Below are positions 18,473 through 29,113 of a stretch of 64,000 bases of DNA, in pieces. The stretch covers positions 245,113-309,112 of the forward strand of contig NZ_JADFBX010000007.1 in NCBI RefSeq assembly GCF_015223055.1, read 5' to 3'. The DNA comes from Pedobacter sp. MC2016-24 (GTDB taxonomy: Bacteria > Bacteroidota > Bacteroidia > Sphingobacteriales > Sphingobacteriaceae). The notes under the pieces are model-generated. The model was not told the origin of the DNA. It did no database searches and saw only the letters and a list, made by a program, of their open reading frames with translations. A program made the translations under genes and the position numbers. How positions within the stretch are numbered: the first letter of the stretch is position 1; the number at the start of each line of letters is the position of its first letter.

Positions 18473-20611
18473 ATGAAAAATAAGCAACGTTCTTTTCTAC
18501 TGATCTTTGGGCTAATCATTTTGTTTATTGTCTTATTGTTTAGAAACTCTGTCATTCAAAGATCTGAACAAAAGACGCTCCTCGCTACATTAGCTGAATT
18601 GGAAACCAATAATATCAACGTTTCCAGGTTGGATACCATTACTTTAAGTTTACAAACTGCCGAGAATAATTTCAGGATGTATACCGCTTTGTGGAAACCT
18701 GAATACTTTGTCAGGTATACTTCAGAAATTAAATTTATATCTGGTATGCTGGAGCGTATTGCGCAACAGGATCAGGAACAGATTTCCGGTGCCATAGTCG
18801 ATGACCTGAAAAGCAAGCGTCACCAGATGGTTTTATATGGTGAAATCAAAAAACTGGTTGACTCGATAGCCAATATCAGTTTGCAAATCAATACCGGGGA
18901 CATCAACGAAAGACTACTGACCGTAAAGCCTTATCCCATACCAAAATATAGAAAAACAGTAGTTGTTGAAGAAAAAAAGAAGGAACCGGAAGCGAAAAAG
19001 AAGAAATTTTTTCAACGCTTAAAAAGTGCAATTCTAAACAAATCGGATCAAAAAGACAGTGCTGCGACACTGAAGAAAACAGAAACTTCCTATGTAAATA
19101 TTGACAATGGAATTGAGGCCTACAATAAGAAGCAGCTGGAACGAATCAGCAAATATTATAAAAGCTTACTGGAAAAGCAACGGGACAATTATGTAAAACT
19201 CACTGATCAGGAACAACGGATTTTAAAACTGAATGAACGGATCTTTGCCAATATCAAACGCTTGTTTAACGAGTTTAAGGATAACGAAGCAACTGGAAAG
19301 GCACGGAGGGCGGTTGCATTAAAAGACCAGGCTAAAAACTCCTTGGCGGCTATCGATCTTTCAGATAAAATGAACTTTGCATTGAATATTTTATCTTATG
19401 TTGTGATTTTGTTGTTGCTTTATAAGCTTTATCGCGCATACGACAGGACACTTAAAGCCAATAGGCTGGCCGCTGAACAGGTGGTTAGTAAATCCCGCTT
19501 CTTTACCAACATCAGTCACGAAATGCGAACTCCGCTAAACGCCATCATCGGCGTTTCGGAACAACTCAAATCGACACCTTTAAATGAAGATCAAAAAGCG
19601 ATGTCCAAGCTTTTAGATACCTCATCTTCCATGTTGTTGTCTGCTGTAAACGAAGTACTGGATTTCTCGCGACTGGAAACCGGAAAACTGTCTTTAGCCA
19701 AGACGCCTTTCAGTTATAAACGAATTTTATCAGAAATTGTAGATACGACAAAAGTACTTGCCGACCAGAAGAACCTGTTGCTGGAGTTGGACCAAACCAA
19801 AGCAAAGGATCTGATTTTGTATGGTGATCCGTACCGGTTGAAACAGATTGTGATGAACCTGACTGCAAATGCCATTAAGTTCACTGATAAAGGCAAAGTA
19901 ACCATTAAAGTGGGGCTGAAAGAAGTGGATGCGGAACACGTCACCTTGCTGATTAGCGTTATTGACACTGGTATTGGCATATCGGCAGACAACCTGAGCG
20001 TCGTGTTTAACGAATTTTCGCAGGTGATCAATACCAAGCGGGTAGATTGGCAAAAGGGATCGGGACTTGGCTTATCAATCAGCAAAAAATTGGTAGACCT
20101 GCATAAAGGCAAGATTTCTGTAGAAAGTTCAGTAGGCAAGGGGACGACCTTCCATTTGGAATTGCCTTATGTCATTGCTGCAGATCAGAAAGCAGGTATG
20201 GAAACACAACAGGCTCCTGTAATTAGCAGCGACAGGTTCAAAAATATTCATTTACTGGTTGTAGATGATTCAGAAATGAACCTGCTGGTGATCAAAATGA
20301 TCTTCAAAAAACAGGGAATTAGTTTTGATACTGCTGTGGATGGATTTGATGCTTTAAGCTGCATAGAAGGGCGACAGTATGATATGATCCTGACAGATAT
20401 CCAAATGCCTAAAATGGATGGTTTAGAATTGACTCAAAAGATCAGGGCGATTGACGATCGCGCAAAATCGCATGTGCCAATTATCGCCATTACTGGTCAG
20501 ATTTCTGCGGAATCACATGCGATTTATTTGTCCTCCGGTTTAAATGATTACATCATCAAGCCTTTTTCCGAAACGGAATTGATGGAGAAAATTCTGGATT
20601 ACCTGCCTTAA
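18473..20611 (+). CDS. Hybrid sensor histidine kinase with C-terminal receiver
   Basis: Membrane hybrid kinase, 712 residues. A transmembrane helix at about 8-24 and another at about 300-318 enclose an extracytoplasmic region of some 270 residues that contains a Lys/Glu-rich stretch (about 163-185). Next come HisKA with His349 (NISHEMRTPLNAIIG), HATPase_c with the NLTANAIKF N-box and GSGLGLSISKKL G-box, and a receiver domain (about 595-712) with Asp642 in ILTDIQMPKMDG. No DNA-binding domain is present, so phosphate must pass to another protein not seen here. It sits alone between the TlpA-like gene and the convergent PL6 gene. Confidence 0.93.
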   Translation: MKNKQRSFLLIFGLIILFIVLLFRNSVIQRSEQKTLLATLAELETNNINVSRLDTITLSLQTAENNFRMYTALWKPEYFVRYTSEIKFISGMLERIAQQDQEQISGAIVDDLKSKRHQMVLYGEIKKLVDSIANISLQINTGDINERLLTVKPYPIPKYRKTVVVEEKKKEPEAKKKKFFQRLKSAILNKSDQKDSAATLKKTETSYVNIDNGIEAYNKKQLERISKYYKSLLEKQRDNYVKLTDQEQRILKLNERIFANIKRLFNEFKDNEATGKARRAVALKDQAKNSLAAIDLSDKMNFALNILSYVVILLLLYKLYRAYDRTLKANRLAAEQVVSKSRFFTNISHEMRTPLNAIIGVSEQLKSTPLNEDQKAMSKLLDTSSSMLLSAVNEVLDFSRLETGKLSLAKTPFSYKRILSEIVDTTKVLADQKNLLLELDQTKAKDLILYGDPYRLKQIVMNLTANAIKFTDKGKVTIKVGLKEVDAEHVTLLISVIDTGIGISADNLSVVFNEFSQVINTKRVDWQKGSGLGLSISKKLVDLHKGKISVESSVGKGTTFHLELPYVIAADQKAGMETQQAPVISSDRFKNIHLLVVDDSEMNLLVIKMIFKKQGISFDTAVDGFDALSCIEGRQYDMILTDIQMPKMDGLELTQKIRAIDDRAKSHVPIIAITGQISAESHAIYLSSGLNDYIIKPFSETELMEKILDYLP

Positions 20612-20632
20612 TTCATTGCCGGATCAGGGGCA

Positions 20633-22948
20633 TCAGTTTGGTAAGATGCCCAGGGGTTGCTGGTCATTGGCCAATGGTGCTGCTTTCCAGAAAAAGTTTA
20701 AGTTTTTAGGATCAGCGTAACCGGGTTTCTGATGGTAAACGTGGCCGCCGGTAGCTTTGTTGTAAAAGGACTCTACTTTACCGGATTCATAAAAATTGCA
20801 GTAGTCAACCAGCAGCTGATCCCAACGATATTCCTGGAACTGTATAGAGCGTCCGCCCTGACCACTGAAAGAAAAATTACTATTGGTAACCGAAGCCTGC
20901 TGTGCCCCAATCAGGCGGATTACAGTGCCTTGTTCCCGGTTCTCCACTTCGTTAAACGTACAGTGGTCTATCGTTACAAAGGGCCCTAAAGTGCTTTCAT
21001 CGTTTCCACCACGGTAAATGTTAATGGCACTGCCCAGTAAATTCGTAAACACGCAATTTTTAATGAGGGTGTTTTCAGCATTGTAAATTCCTTTGTCCTC
21101 TTTCTCTGCAGAAAGGTCAATGCCGGAGCCCGACATGTGGTGGAAAATGGAGTTTTGCACGATAAGGCTATCGGCCAGTGTGCTTTTTGAAGCTTTAAAA
21201 CCCGCATTGGTACTTTCGTTAAAATCGTAAAACTCGCAATGGTCTATTGTCAGTTTATAGGGCCTGTTCATTGGCAGATCTGTAGAGCGGATACCTGCAT
21301 CTACTGCTGAAAAACTTTCATACGTTCCCTGGAAGGAAATGTTTTTGACAACCAGGTCACCGCCATTGGCTATGCTGATGAAGGCATCGAAGGATTTAAA
21401 ATAGCCATTGACGAATATCGGTCTGCTTTTTAACCTGGTGTCTGCCATGATCGTGAGTGGTTTGTCGATCACCAGTTCTTCGCTCATTTTATAGCGCCCT
21501 TCGCTTGACAGTACAATGGTGTCACCAGGTATAGCCGAATGAATAATTTTTGCTAGTGAACTGCTTTCTTCGGCACTCACCCTAAAGCTTTTCGATTTAC
21601 GTACAGGAGGTATGGTTTTAGGATGATACCATGTAGCACCGGTAAATTGCTGCTGGATCAAAGGCAATTTCCTGATGTCTGCGCCATAAAAAGCATGGTA
21701 CGGAAGATCGAAACCTTTTAGGTTCACCGTTTTGAGGGCTACTTTTTTAAAGCCTGGCCCGGCCTGGCCCGGATAACCAGCCTCCAGTCCGTTGTCAGAC
21801 AAAATAATGCCTTTGTCCTGATTGGCATCGGTGTAAAATGTAGCGTTTTTACTTAAGATCAGGTTGTTTTTAAACGATACATTTTCAGGTCCGAGTGTAC
21901 GCTCTGCGTCTTTGCCTGCACCAAAAAGAATGCTGGAACAATTGATAAAAGTATTTTTCTCAATCAGGGCATCTTTTACCTGGTAGTAGCGGTTGATGAG
22001 CGAATTGGGAACTCCATTTAATACCGCCAACGGCGCACGAAAGTTTGTCCCCTGAAGTTCATAAAATACATTGTTAACTACAGTTTGTTTTGGATTAATG
22101 ACCCTCACACCCCCGGTAAAAGGTTTGTTGTTGCCAATAAAAAAGTTGCCGGATACCATATTTCCGGATCCATGCCGCAAAACCAATCCACCCTCACACT
22201 CCAGGAAAGTGTTGAAGCTGACCTTGTTTTCTCCAGATTTGATGGATACAATCTCAACCTCTCCATTGCAGCGTTCAAAAAAGTTGTAACAGATCTGGGT
22301 TTGCGATGCGGTAAGGGAGTACCTGGAAACACCGATGCGGATGGTTTCTCCGCCATTGCTGCCAAATCTTTGCCTGCCCTTGAAATAATTGCTGTCTATA
22401 CTATGTTGATTGCGCTGACTGCGTTCGTCGTCCAGTTCTGCTATGATGACCGGACCGGCATTCAATTTATTGACGAATGTGGAATGGTCAATACGGTTGT
22501 TTTTCCCGTAAAGTGTAATCCAGGTATCTGATTTGAAACGTTGTGGCTGACTATAATCTTCAATCACAATATTGCTTACCCTGCAGTGATTGGCCAGCTG
22601 ATCGTTATTGATCCTGAAAGAAATGACTTCTCTTTTCGGGGTATAACCGTTTTTGAAATGAAAGCCGCTGAAAATTAAATATTCAGCGCCCAGCTGGACA
22701 TAGGAGTTGCCGCTGAAGGTTACGCCACCAGGATGTTGCGGCAGCACCACAATCGGCTTTGCTGCGGTACCCCGTCCTGTGAGCTGAATGACGGCATTTT
22801 TCCATTCTTTATCTTTCAGATAAATCGTATCGCCTGGAATGGCTTTGGAAACTGCATTTTTCAATTCCTGGGGCGTTTCAACCAGGATAGACTTAGCCTG
22901 AACATTTAAGCTCAGGCCAAGCAGGGTACATATTGCGAATATCCTCAT
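20633..22948 (-). CDS. PL6 family alginate lyase, two beta-helix domains
   Basis: Polysaccharide lyase family 6, cleaving alginate by beta-elimination. The signal peptide ends near VQAKS (about 18) and there is no lipobox, so it is probably periplasmic or secreted. The N-terminal beta-helix (about 20-400) has the family residues with the spacing I recall from the crystallised lyase AlyGC: Asn198, Glu230 and Glu232 as calcium ligands, Lys237 and Arg258 (in LRHGSGN) as catalytic base and acid. A second beta-helix starts near 455 (ESSSLAKIIHSAIPGDTIVL). PL6 also contains chondroitinase B, but the PL17, KdgF and DehR neighbours argue for alginate. It is the last gene of the locus, 2 bp after the glycan-binding lipoprotein. 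Confidence 0.93.
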   Translation of the reverse strand: MRIFAICTLLGLSLNVQAKSILVETPQELKNAVSKAIPGDTIYLKDKEWKNAVIQLTGRGTAAKPIVVLPQHPGGVTFSGNSYVQLGAEYLIFSGFHFKNGYTPKREVISFRINNDQLANHCRVSNIVIEDYSQPQRFKSDTWITLYGKNNRIDHSTFVNKLNAGPVIIAELDDERSQRNQHSIDSNYFKGRQRFGSNGGETIRIGVSRYSLTASQTQICYNFFERCNGEVEIVSIKSGENKVSFNTFLECEGGLVLRHGSGNMVSGNFFIGNNKPFTGGVRVINPKQTVVNNVFYELQGTNFRAPLAVLNGVPNSLINRYYQVKDALIEKNTFINCSSILFGAGKDAERTLGPENVSFKNNLILSKNATFYTDANQDKGIILSDNGLEAGYPGQAGPGFKKVALKTVNLKGFDLPYHAFYGADIRKLPLIQQQFTGATWYHPKTIPPVRKSKSFRVSAEESSSLAKIIHSAIPGDTIVLSSEGRYKMSEELVIDKPLTIMADTRLKSRPIFVNGYFKSFDAFISIANGGDLVVKNISFQGTYESFSAVDAGIRSTDLPMNRPYKLTIDHCEFYDFNESTNAGFKASKSTLADSLIVQNSIFHHMSGSGIDLSAEKEDKGIYNAENTLIKNCVFTNLLGSAINIYRGGNDESTLGPFVTIDHCTFNEVENREQGTVIRLIGAQQASVTNSNFSFSGQGGRSIQFQEYRWDQLLVDYCNFYESGKVESFYNKATGGHVYHQKPGYADPKNLNFFWKAAPLANDQQPLGILPN

Positions 22949-22950
22949 CG

Positions 22951-24240
22951 TTATTTTTTAGAAACCATAATGTCAAATTTCATCGTGGAAAGCGCTGCGG
23001 TAGAAGCAATGTTAACCTCTTTTGCTCGCATCAGCTGATTGGTAAAGGTGCCATCTGCCTTTGGTACCCTGATCCAGATGAGGTAGGCCTGGGTCAGGTT
23101 AAATACGGCAGCAGCCTGATTGGCTACAATCGGATCAAATTTGGCAGTACTGCTACCCGGAACAGCAATATTTCCGAAGAATTCATCGCTGAGTTCTGTG
23201 ATGGTATTGGCTGTGTAAGCCGCGTAAATGCGGTCAGCATCCGCTGTTCCTGGAATCAATACCCTGAACCTGGTTGCTTTCAGGTCAGCAGTATTTGGCT
23301 CCCAGATCAGGGTTCCGCATTTATAGTTCTTGGCAATGGTGCTGGTATTGGTTGGCGTATAAATGGTATAAATGCTGGTGCTGGTGCAGTAGCCTAAAAA
23401 GTCGACCTTAGCTTCCTGTCCGCTCACATTACAGGTGCCCAGCGTAGTGCCGGTTTCGCCAACAAAGAAGCTGTTGGTAGAAGGTGCCGCTGCGGTACCA
23501 TTGGCCATCATGGTGATGTCCTGGTAAAAGTTGAAGGCCTTTAGTGGGATTTTAATTGCAGCCTCGGCCGTCAAATCGAAGTTATCGACAATCACAATTT
23601 TGAGATTGGCCGCATTTTTACGATAGGTATACACATAACTGATGTCCTGAGTTTTTGGACTGCCACTGATTGCAATTTTATTGACCAATGCAAAAGTACC
23701 CTGGTAGTCATCGTAAATGTTGATTTCCTTTAAGCCATTTTCGGAACCCGCTTTACCGGTAATGGTGATTTTATCATTCAGATCCGGCAATAAACTAGCC
23801 GGCACATTTTCCAGCTTAGGTAGGGGTGGTGTAAAGGCGGTAACTTTGATAAATCCTTCATAAGAGGTATTGTCCAGGTGTTTCACCATAATGCGGATTC
23901 CTTTTACAGCCTGCATTTTTGCCTGTGCATAGTTGGCTGCAGGAATTTTAAATGCGTAGGCATGTTGCTGTTCCACAGTTGGGGTACCAATGTAAATGAG
24001 TGAATCTGTGGTGTTGTTCCGAACCAGGTAGGCATAAATTAACTGGATCCCGGCAGGGGAGTTGAGTTCCGCACCAATTTCGGCATCCGGTGTAATTTGC
24101 TTGTTTGCGGTATTGAAAACAAAATCTTTTGTGTTCAGGGTGTCCGGAACTGAAGCGGCAGTTTTATCCTTTTTACAGGCACTGCAAATCAATATACCCA
24201 AGAGGCATACAGACAGTTTTAAGGTGTTTTTTATAGTCAT
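22951..24240 (-). CDS. Surface glycan-binding lipoprotein (SusE/F-position)
   Basis: A 429-residue lipoprotein with lipobox CSAC (Cys22) followed by KKDK. The rest is beta-rich, with an immunoglobulin-like stretch (about 130-225, LNDKITITGKAGSENGLKEI) and a C-terminal domain (about 230-425) without a recognised family. No catalytic motif is visible. It sits where SusE/SusF-type surface glycan-binding proteins lie, between susD and the lyase with 10-bp and 2-bp gaps, so a role in holding alginate at the cell surface is inferred from position and lipidation rather than homology. Confidence 0.75.
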   Translation of the reverse strand: MTIKNTLKLSVCLLGILICSACKKDKTAASVPDTLNTKDFVFNTANKQITPDAEIGAELNSPAGIQLIYAYLVRNNTTDSLIYIGTPTVEQQHAYAFKIPAANYAQAKMQAVKGIRIMVKHLDNTSYEGFIKVTAFTPPLPKLENVPASLLPDLNDKITITGKAGSENGLKEINIYDDYQGTFALVNKIAISGSPKTQDISYVYTYRKNAANLKIVIVDNFDLTAEAAIKIPLKAFNFYQDITMMANGTAAAPSTNSFFVGETGTTLGTCNVSGQEAKVDFLGYCTSTSIYTIYTPTNTSTIAKNYKCGTLIWEPNTADLKATRFRVLIPGTADADRIYAAYTANTITELSDEFFGNIAVPGSSTAKFDPIVANQAAAVFNLTQAYLIWIRVPKADGTFTNQLMRAKEVNIASTAALSTMKFDIMVSKK

Positions 24241-24250
24241 ATCCCTCTGA

Positions 24251-25864
24251 TTAATAGCCTGGATTTTGTGTGATTTTTATTTGGTTGTTGGTGTCAATCT
24301 CCCGTTGCGGAACAGGCAGCAGCAACTTATCGGCAACCACGTTGGATTGCAGTTCAGCCAGGGTTACTGCGGGTCTGTAGGCCTTATAATGGGAATCAAA
24401 CTCAGCGGCAAAATGATTTTTAATTACGGTGATGGCTTGTCCTGTACGGATCAGATCGAAATAACGTTGGTTTTCAAAAGCCAGTTCAACCCGTCGTTCA
24501 TTGAGTAAGGCATTCAAAAACTTAGTGTCATCCGTAATTGCCCCGCTTGCAGCGGCATCACCAGGGTATTTATAAAAACCAGCGTTAAAATCACCAGATG
24601 CGTAATTCACCGCGCCAGCCCGTTCTCTGACCTGGTTGATCAGTCCTACCGAAGTCCCACTGGCTCCGTTGTAACCGGTAGCCTCGGCCTTCATCAACAG
24701 GACATCAGAAAAGCGGATCACCGGGAAGTCGTTCTCTGCATCAAATTTCACCAATACCGGGGAAAGGAACTTTTTGACATATAGTTTTGAACCATATTTG
24801 GCCATGGTTACATTTTTACGCTGATCTGTTGCACCTGTGGCAGGTGTTTTAAAAGTTCCATCCAACTCGTTTGTCGGAAAATTATAGCCTGTACCGTCAC
24901 CATTGATGACTGCACTACCGCTTGAGGTTGGTGCAAAGTTATTGGCCATGGAATTACCCAGACCGAAACCTCCGGCTTTAAAGCGTACCGCAAAAAGTAT
25001 CTCCCGGTTCATTTCATTGTTGATGGAGAACACATCGGCATATGCCGGAAGGAGGCCATAACCACTGTTGCTGATGACATCATCCAATAGTGGTATTGCA
25101 TTTCCCTTATCCTGTAAGGTAAGGTATACCTTAGCCAGTAATGCTTTAGCTGCCCAGGTGGTCGCACGCCCAACATCGCCATTGGCAGTGTTTTGATAGG
25201 TTGTGGGCGACAAGAGGTCTTTAGCCGCAAGTAAATCTGCTTTGATCAAGGTATAACAGTCACTTAATGAAGCACGTTGGATACTCCGGGACTCCTGGGG
25301 GTCAACTGGTTCTGTAATGAGGAAAACGCCCCCGTACAAGCGTACCATATTGAAATAATGGTAGGCACGCAGGAAAAGCGCTTCTCCAGCCAATTGATTT
25401 TTCTGACCTGCAGTCATTTTCGCCGTTCCATCACCGATTTCAATTTTATTGCCTGTATATTTTACGCCCAGGCTTTGCAATACATAGTTAATGGAGCGGA
25501 TATTTTTATAGGTACTCAACCAATATTGATACACTTTATCATGGGCCGAGTTCAGCGTAAACATATCCAGCTCATTGAATTCCACATTGATTGATGCGGT
25601 ACTGTTGGCAACACCCTGCTTGGAATTGTCACTGCGCAGTTCAGTCAGCATCCACTCATATTCCAAAGGCTTTTGAAGTCCGTAATAACTTCCCGTCAAT
25701 GCGGTCTTTGTCTCTTCGTAGTTTTTGTAAAAGTTGTCTACGCCAACATTAGAGATTGGATCAATGTCAATGATTTTGTTGCAGGCATGGAGTGTTCCTA
25801 CCAATAAAAACCCCAGTGTGATATATTTTAAACTTTTCATTTTCGATTTTTTAAAGGTGCTCAT
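24251..25864 (-). CDS. SusD-like alginate-oligomer binding lipoprotein (second pair)
   Basis: Surface lipoprotein partner of the SusC encoded just upstream. The lipobox is LHAC with NKIIDIDPI after it. The RagB/SusD C-terminal helices include LLNERRVELAFENQRYFDLIRTGQA and the end PQREIDTNNQIKITQNPGY. The start is either ATG 25864, 2 bp after the SusC stop (translational coupling), or ATG 25840, which gives a more usual signal peptide (MKSLKYITLGFLL). The 537-residue length is normal. It is paralogous to the SusD at 29114-30508. Confidence 0.94.
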   Translation of the reverse strand: MSTFKKSKMKSLKYITLGFLLVGTLHACNKIIDIDPISNVGVDNFYKNYEETKTALTGSYYGLQKPLEYEWMLTELRSDNSKQGVANSTASINVEFNELDMFTLNSAHDKVYQYWLSTYKNIRSINYVLQSLGVKYTGNKIEIGDGTAKMTAGQKNQLAGEALFLRAYHYFNMVRLYGGVFLITEPVDPQESRSIQRASLSDCYTLIKADLLAAKDLLSPTTYQNTANGDVGRATTWAAKALLAKVYLTLQDKGNAIPLLDDVISNSGYGLLPAYADVFSINNEMNREILFAVRFKAGGFGLGNSMANNFAPTSSGSAVINGDGTGYNFPTNELDGTFKTPATGATDQRKNVTMAKYGSKLYVKKFLSPVLVKFDAENDFPVIRFSDVLLMKAEATGYNGASGTSVGLINQVRERAGAVNYASGDFNAGFYKYPGDAAASGAITDDTKFLNALLNERRVELAFENQRYFDLIRTGQAITVIKNHFAAEFDSHYKAYRPAVTLAELQSNVVADKLLLPVPQREIDTNNQIKITQNPGY

Positions 25865-25866
25865 GA

Positions 25867-28800
25867 TCAGAAATTAACATCTAGTCCGAAAGTATAGGTC
25901 CTGGCTATTGGGAAGGCCCCACGTTGATAACCATCAATCAACGGTGATGCATACTGTGAAGACGTAGCCCTTGCTTCTGGATTAATGCCACGATAAGAAC
26001 TGCCCATCAGGTACAGCAGGTTATCTACCGAACTATAGATTCTGATTCCACTAAGACCAAGTTTTTTGCTGAACTTCTGCGGTATGGCATAACCAAGGAT
26101 GACGTTTCTGATTGAAGCATAAGACGCATCTTCCAATACGTAGTCTGTTAGCAACCAATTTTCACCATTGGTATAATACGGGGTTTTACCATCGCCCGGA
26201 TTGGCTGCACTGATCCATCGGTTTTCGTTGAACTTCACATTGTATCTTCTGGATTCATTATAATTGGCGTCGCCATTGATCAGTTTGCCACCCTGCACGC
26301 CCTGCAGCAAAATGCTCAGGTCAAAACCTTTGTATTTAAAGGTATTGGTGATGCCCCAGGTAAAGTCTGGAAACGGACTGCCCAGGGTAGTGCGGTCGTT
26401 GATGTCAATTTTATTGTCGCCATTTACATCCACAAACTTTAAACCGCCAGCCTGGAAATATTTGGATAGGGTAGACGTTTGTCCGGCTGCTTTAGCTTCG
26501 TCAATCTGGGCCTGTGAGGTCCAGATGCCATCTGTTTTGTATCCGAAAAACTGGATGGCAGGCTGACCAAGAATTGCAGCATAAATCTCATTGCGCTCGC
26601 CATAATTGTACTGGTAGGGCTCACCACCCAGCTCTACCAGTTTATTCCTGTTGGCAGATAGGTTCAAAGTAGTCGTCCACTGAAAAGCAGGTGTTTTGAA
26701 GTTGTTGGAGGAGAGCTCTACTTCAAAACCATGATTTTTGATTTTCCCAGCATTGTTGATGTATTCAAAAGAACCGCTAAACGATTGGGTTGCTTGTTTG
26801 TAAAGCAATCGGTCGGTTAAGGAGCTGTAGTATTCCAGGGTTAAAGAAAAACGGTTCTTTAAAAAACTCACATCCAAACCGGTATTGTATTCAAAGGTTC
26901 TTTCCCAGGTGATGTTGCGGTTAGCCAATACATCACCATTTGGCGAAAGGCCCAGGTTTACCGATCCGGTACCGTTACCGAAGGAATAATTACCAGGATA
27001 AAGTAAGTTGGTGAAAGCGAAACTCTGGATTTTGTTATTGCCGGTAGCACCGTAGCTGGCGCGAAGTTTCATGTTGCTGATCCAATCCACCTTTTTCATA
27101 AAGGGCTCATTGGCAATTCCCCATCCTGCTGAAATGGCTGGGAAAGAGCCATATTTTTGCCCTTTGTAAAAGTAAGAACTGCCATCGGTACGGAAACTGG
27201 CCGATAACAGGTATTTGTCTTTGTAATCGTACGTGACACGACCCAGATAAGAGATCAGGCCAACCCGGTCTTTTAAGGTATTGGTTAAGGCCTGGTCAAT
27301 TTGTCCGGCCTGGTTTAAGGTCTCGAAATTCTCTGTCGGGAAATTCCGCCCTACGATAGTCGACTCTTTAATTTTAGTTTGCTGGGTGGTATAACCCAAT
27401 AATCCGGTAAAGCTGTGGTTGCCTTTTTTCAGACTGTAGTTTAAGGTATTTTCAAAAAGCAGATCCAGGTATTGGCGGGTATAAATTGTAGCTTCATTCA
27501 CATCACCGTCTTTACGTGCACTGGTCTGGGTAAAAGTATTGTTCTCCTGTTGGGTATAATAACCACCTATAGAAGTTTTAAAAATCAGATTGGGTAATAT
27601 TTTAACGCTCAAGTCACCTCCACCCAGCATTCTGTAGGTTTCCTGGTCCCGGTTTTCTCTTCCGGCAATGGAAACCGGCGTATTGTTGCTGGTAGCAAAA
27701 GGTTCAACCACACCGCTACTGGTCCAGAGTGTGCCATCGGGCATGGTACCCGAATATTGCAGACCGTTAAAATGCCTGGCTTGTACATAATCTCCTGGTA
27801 AAATGTCTGCCCATTGTGCGTTTTGGTGAACATATGCTGCAGTGAATTCATTGTGTCGCACGGGAAGAAAAGATCCAAAACGGAAGTAATCGGTAAAATT
27901 AACCGCTGGTCGCTGTGTTTTAATGTAAGAAGGATTAAAGTTTACACTAAATGTTACTGCTTTACCCAATGTACCGTCCAGTTTGGTTTTCATATTGATA
28001 CGGCTGTTGTTGCTGAACTTCAATACCGCCTGATCTTTTTGTCCGCTGGCTGAGATGTAGTATTTCAGTTCTTTTTTACCACCTGAAATTCCCACCTGAA
28101 TGTTTTGTATGGAAGCATCTTGCAGGGCTTCCTGTTGCCAGTCTGTCGGCCTGCCGCTGATTTGATTTTCAATTACATAAGCCGCTCTTTCTGCTGGTGT
28201 AATCAGGTTCTTTTGCGCAGTCGGAACAGTGGGGTCGTTTTCACGCAGTGCGGCTTCATCAAATAGCATTTTGGTATAGTCGGTAATGCTCATGATTTCA
28301 TTAAGTGCATATGGTTTTTTAAAACCATAATAGCTTTTGAAGCTATACCTCGGCTTATCTGAAACACCGCTTTTTGTGGTAATCAGAATGACACCGTTGG
28401 CTGCCCTCGATCCGTAAATGGCACTGGAAGCCGCATCTTTAAGTACTTCAATGGATTCCACATCTTGTGGATTGACGAAAGACAAACCATCCGGTACCGG
28501 ATAACCATCTACCACTACCAGGGGCTGTGAATTGGCACTGATGGAGCTGAAGCCCCTGACACGTACGATTGGCTCTGCACCAGATTCTGAGCTTACATTC
28601 TGGATGGTTACCCCGGCAATCTTTCCGATCAGGGCATTGTCCAGTCTCGTTGTCGGAATCTCATCCAGGTTGTCATTTTTTAGCTTGCTTACCGCTCCCG
28701 TAACCGACGACTTTTTCTGTGTTCCGTAACCGATGACAACCAGGGTTTCCATGTTATTTTGCAGCTCAACTAAAGTAATGGTCACGCTTTCACTCTTTTT

Positions 28801-29070
28801 TGCTGCATAGGCCTGCGGCTGATAGCCCAGGTAATTGATGAGTAACAGCTTTCCATTGTCCACCGTAATGCTAAAAGCTCCTTTGTTATCGGTTACGGTA
28901 GCTTGCTTTGAATCTTTCACTTTAACTGAAGCTCCGGGTAGGGGGGCGCCATCAGCGGTTTTTACCAGGCCCTGAATTTTTACCCTGTTCTGCGAAAATG
29001 CTGAACTGATACAGCAAAAACAGCTTGCCATAACCAGTAAAAAGCACTTGATGTAAACTTTTCTATTCAT
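25867..29070 (-). CDS. SusC-like TonB-dependent oligosaccharide importer (second pair)
   Basis: Outer membrane importer, 1067 residues. Signal peptide about 1-26 (ending SSAFSQ), carboxypeptidase-regulatory-like domain about 30-105 (GLVKTADGAPLPGASVKVKD), the TonB-box region with VIGYGTQKKSSVTGAVSKL, plug about 115-230 (VESIEVLKDAASSAIYGSRAANG) and barrel to the terminal FGLDVNF. It has no STN domain, so it does not signal through an anti-sigma factor. With the adjacent SusD it should import alginate oligosaccharides. Its N-terminal 230 residues are clearly related to those of the SusC at 30524-33571. Confidence 0.96.
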   Translation of the reverse strand: MNRKVYIKCFLLVMASCFCCISSAFSQNRVKIQGLVKTADGAPLPGASVKVKDSKQATVTDNKGAFSITVDNGKLLLINYLGYQPQAYAAKKSESVTITLVELQNNMETLVVIGYGTQKKSSVTGAVSKLKNDNLDEIPTTRLDNALIGKIAGVTIQNVSSESGAEPIVRVRGFSSISANSQPLVVVDGYPVPDGLSFVNPQDVESIEVLKDAASSAIYGSRAANGVILITTKSGVSDKPRYSFKSYYGFKKPYALNEIMSITDYTKMLFDEAALRENDPTVPTAQKNLITPAERAAYVIENQISGRPTDWQQEALQDASIQNIQVGISGGKKELKYYISASGQKDQAVLKFSNNSRINMKTKLDGTLGKAVTFSVNFNPSYIKTQRPAVNFTDYFRFGSFLPVRHNEFTAAYVHQNAQWADILPGDYVQARHFNGLQYSGTMPDGTLWTSSGVVEPFATSNNTPVSIAGRENRDQETYRMLGGGDLSVKILPNLIFKTSIGGYYTQQENNTFTQTSARKDGDVNEATIYTRQYLDLLFENTLNYSLKKGNHSFTGLLGYTTQQTKIKESTIVGRNFPTENFETLNQAGQIDQALTNTLKDRVGLISYLGRVTYDYKDKYLLSASFRTDGSSYFYKGQKYGSFPAISAGWGIANEPFMKKVDWISNMKLRASYGATGNNKIQSFAFTNLLYPGNYSFGNGTGSVNLGLSPNGDVLANRNITWERTFEYNTGLDVSFLKNRFSLTLEYYSSLTDRLLYKQATQSFSGSFEYINNAGKIKNHGFEVELSSNNFKTPAFQWTTTLNLSANRNKLVELGGEPYQYNYGERNEIYAAILGQPAIQFFGYKTDGIWTSQAQIDEAKAAGQTSTLSKYFQAGGLKFVDVNGDNKIDINDRTTLGSPFPDFTWGITNTFKYKGFDLSILLQGVQGGKLINGDANYNESRRYNVKFNENRWISAANPGDGKTPYYTNGENWLLTDYVLEDASYASIRNVILGYAIPQKFSKKLGLSGIRIYSSVDNLLYLMGSSYRGINPEARATSSQYASPLIDGYQRGAFPIARTYTFGLDVNF

Positions 29071-29113
29071 GTTTATTTCATTTTAAAGGGCTTGGCTAAG
29101 CCCTGAACGTTAA

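Noticed and set aside
20633..22948. Chondroitinase B instead of alginate lyase
   Set aside because: The PL6 family includes both, but PL17, KdgF, DehR-like and a uronate transporter in the same operon indicate alginate.
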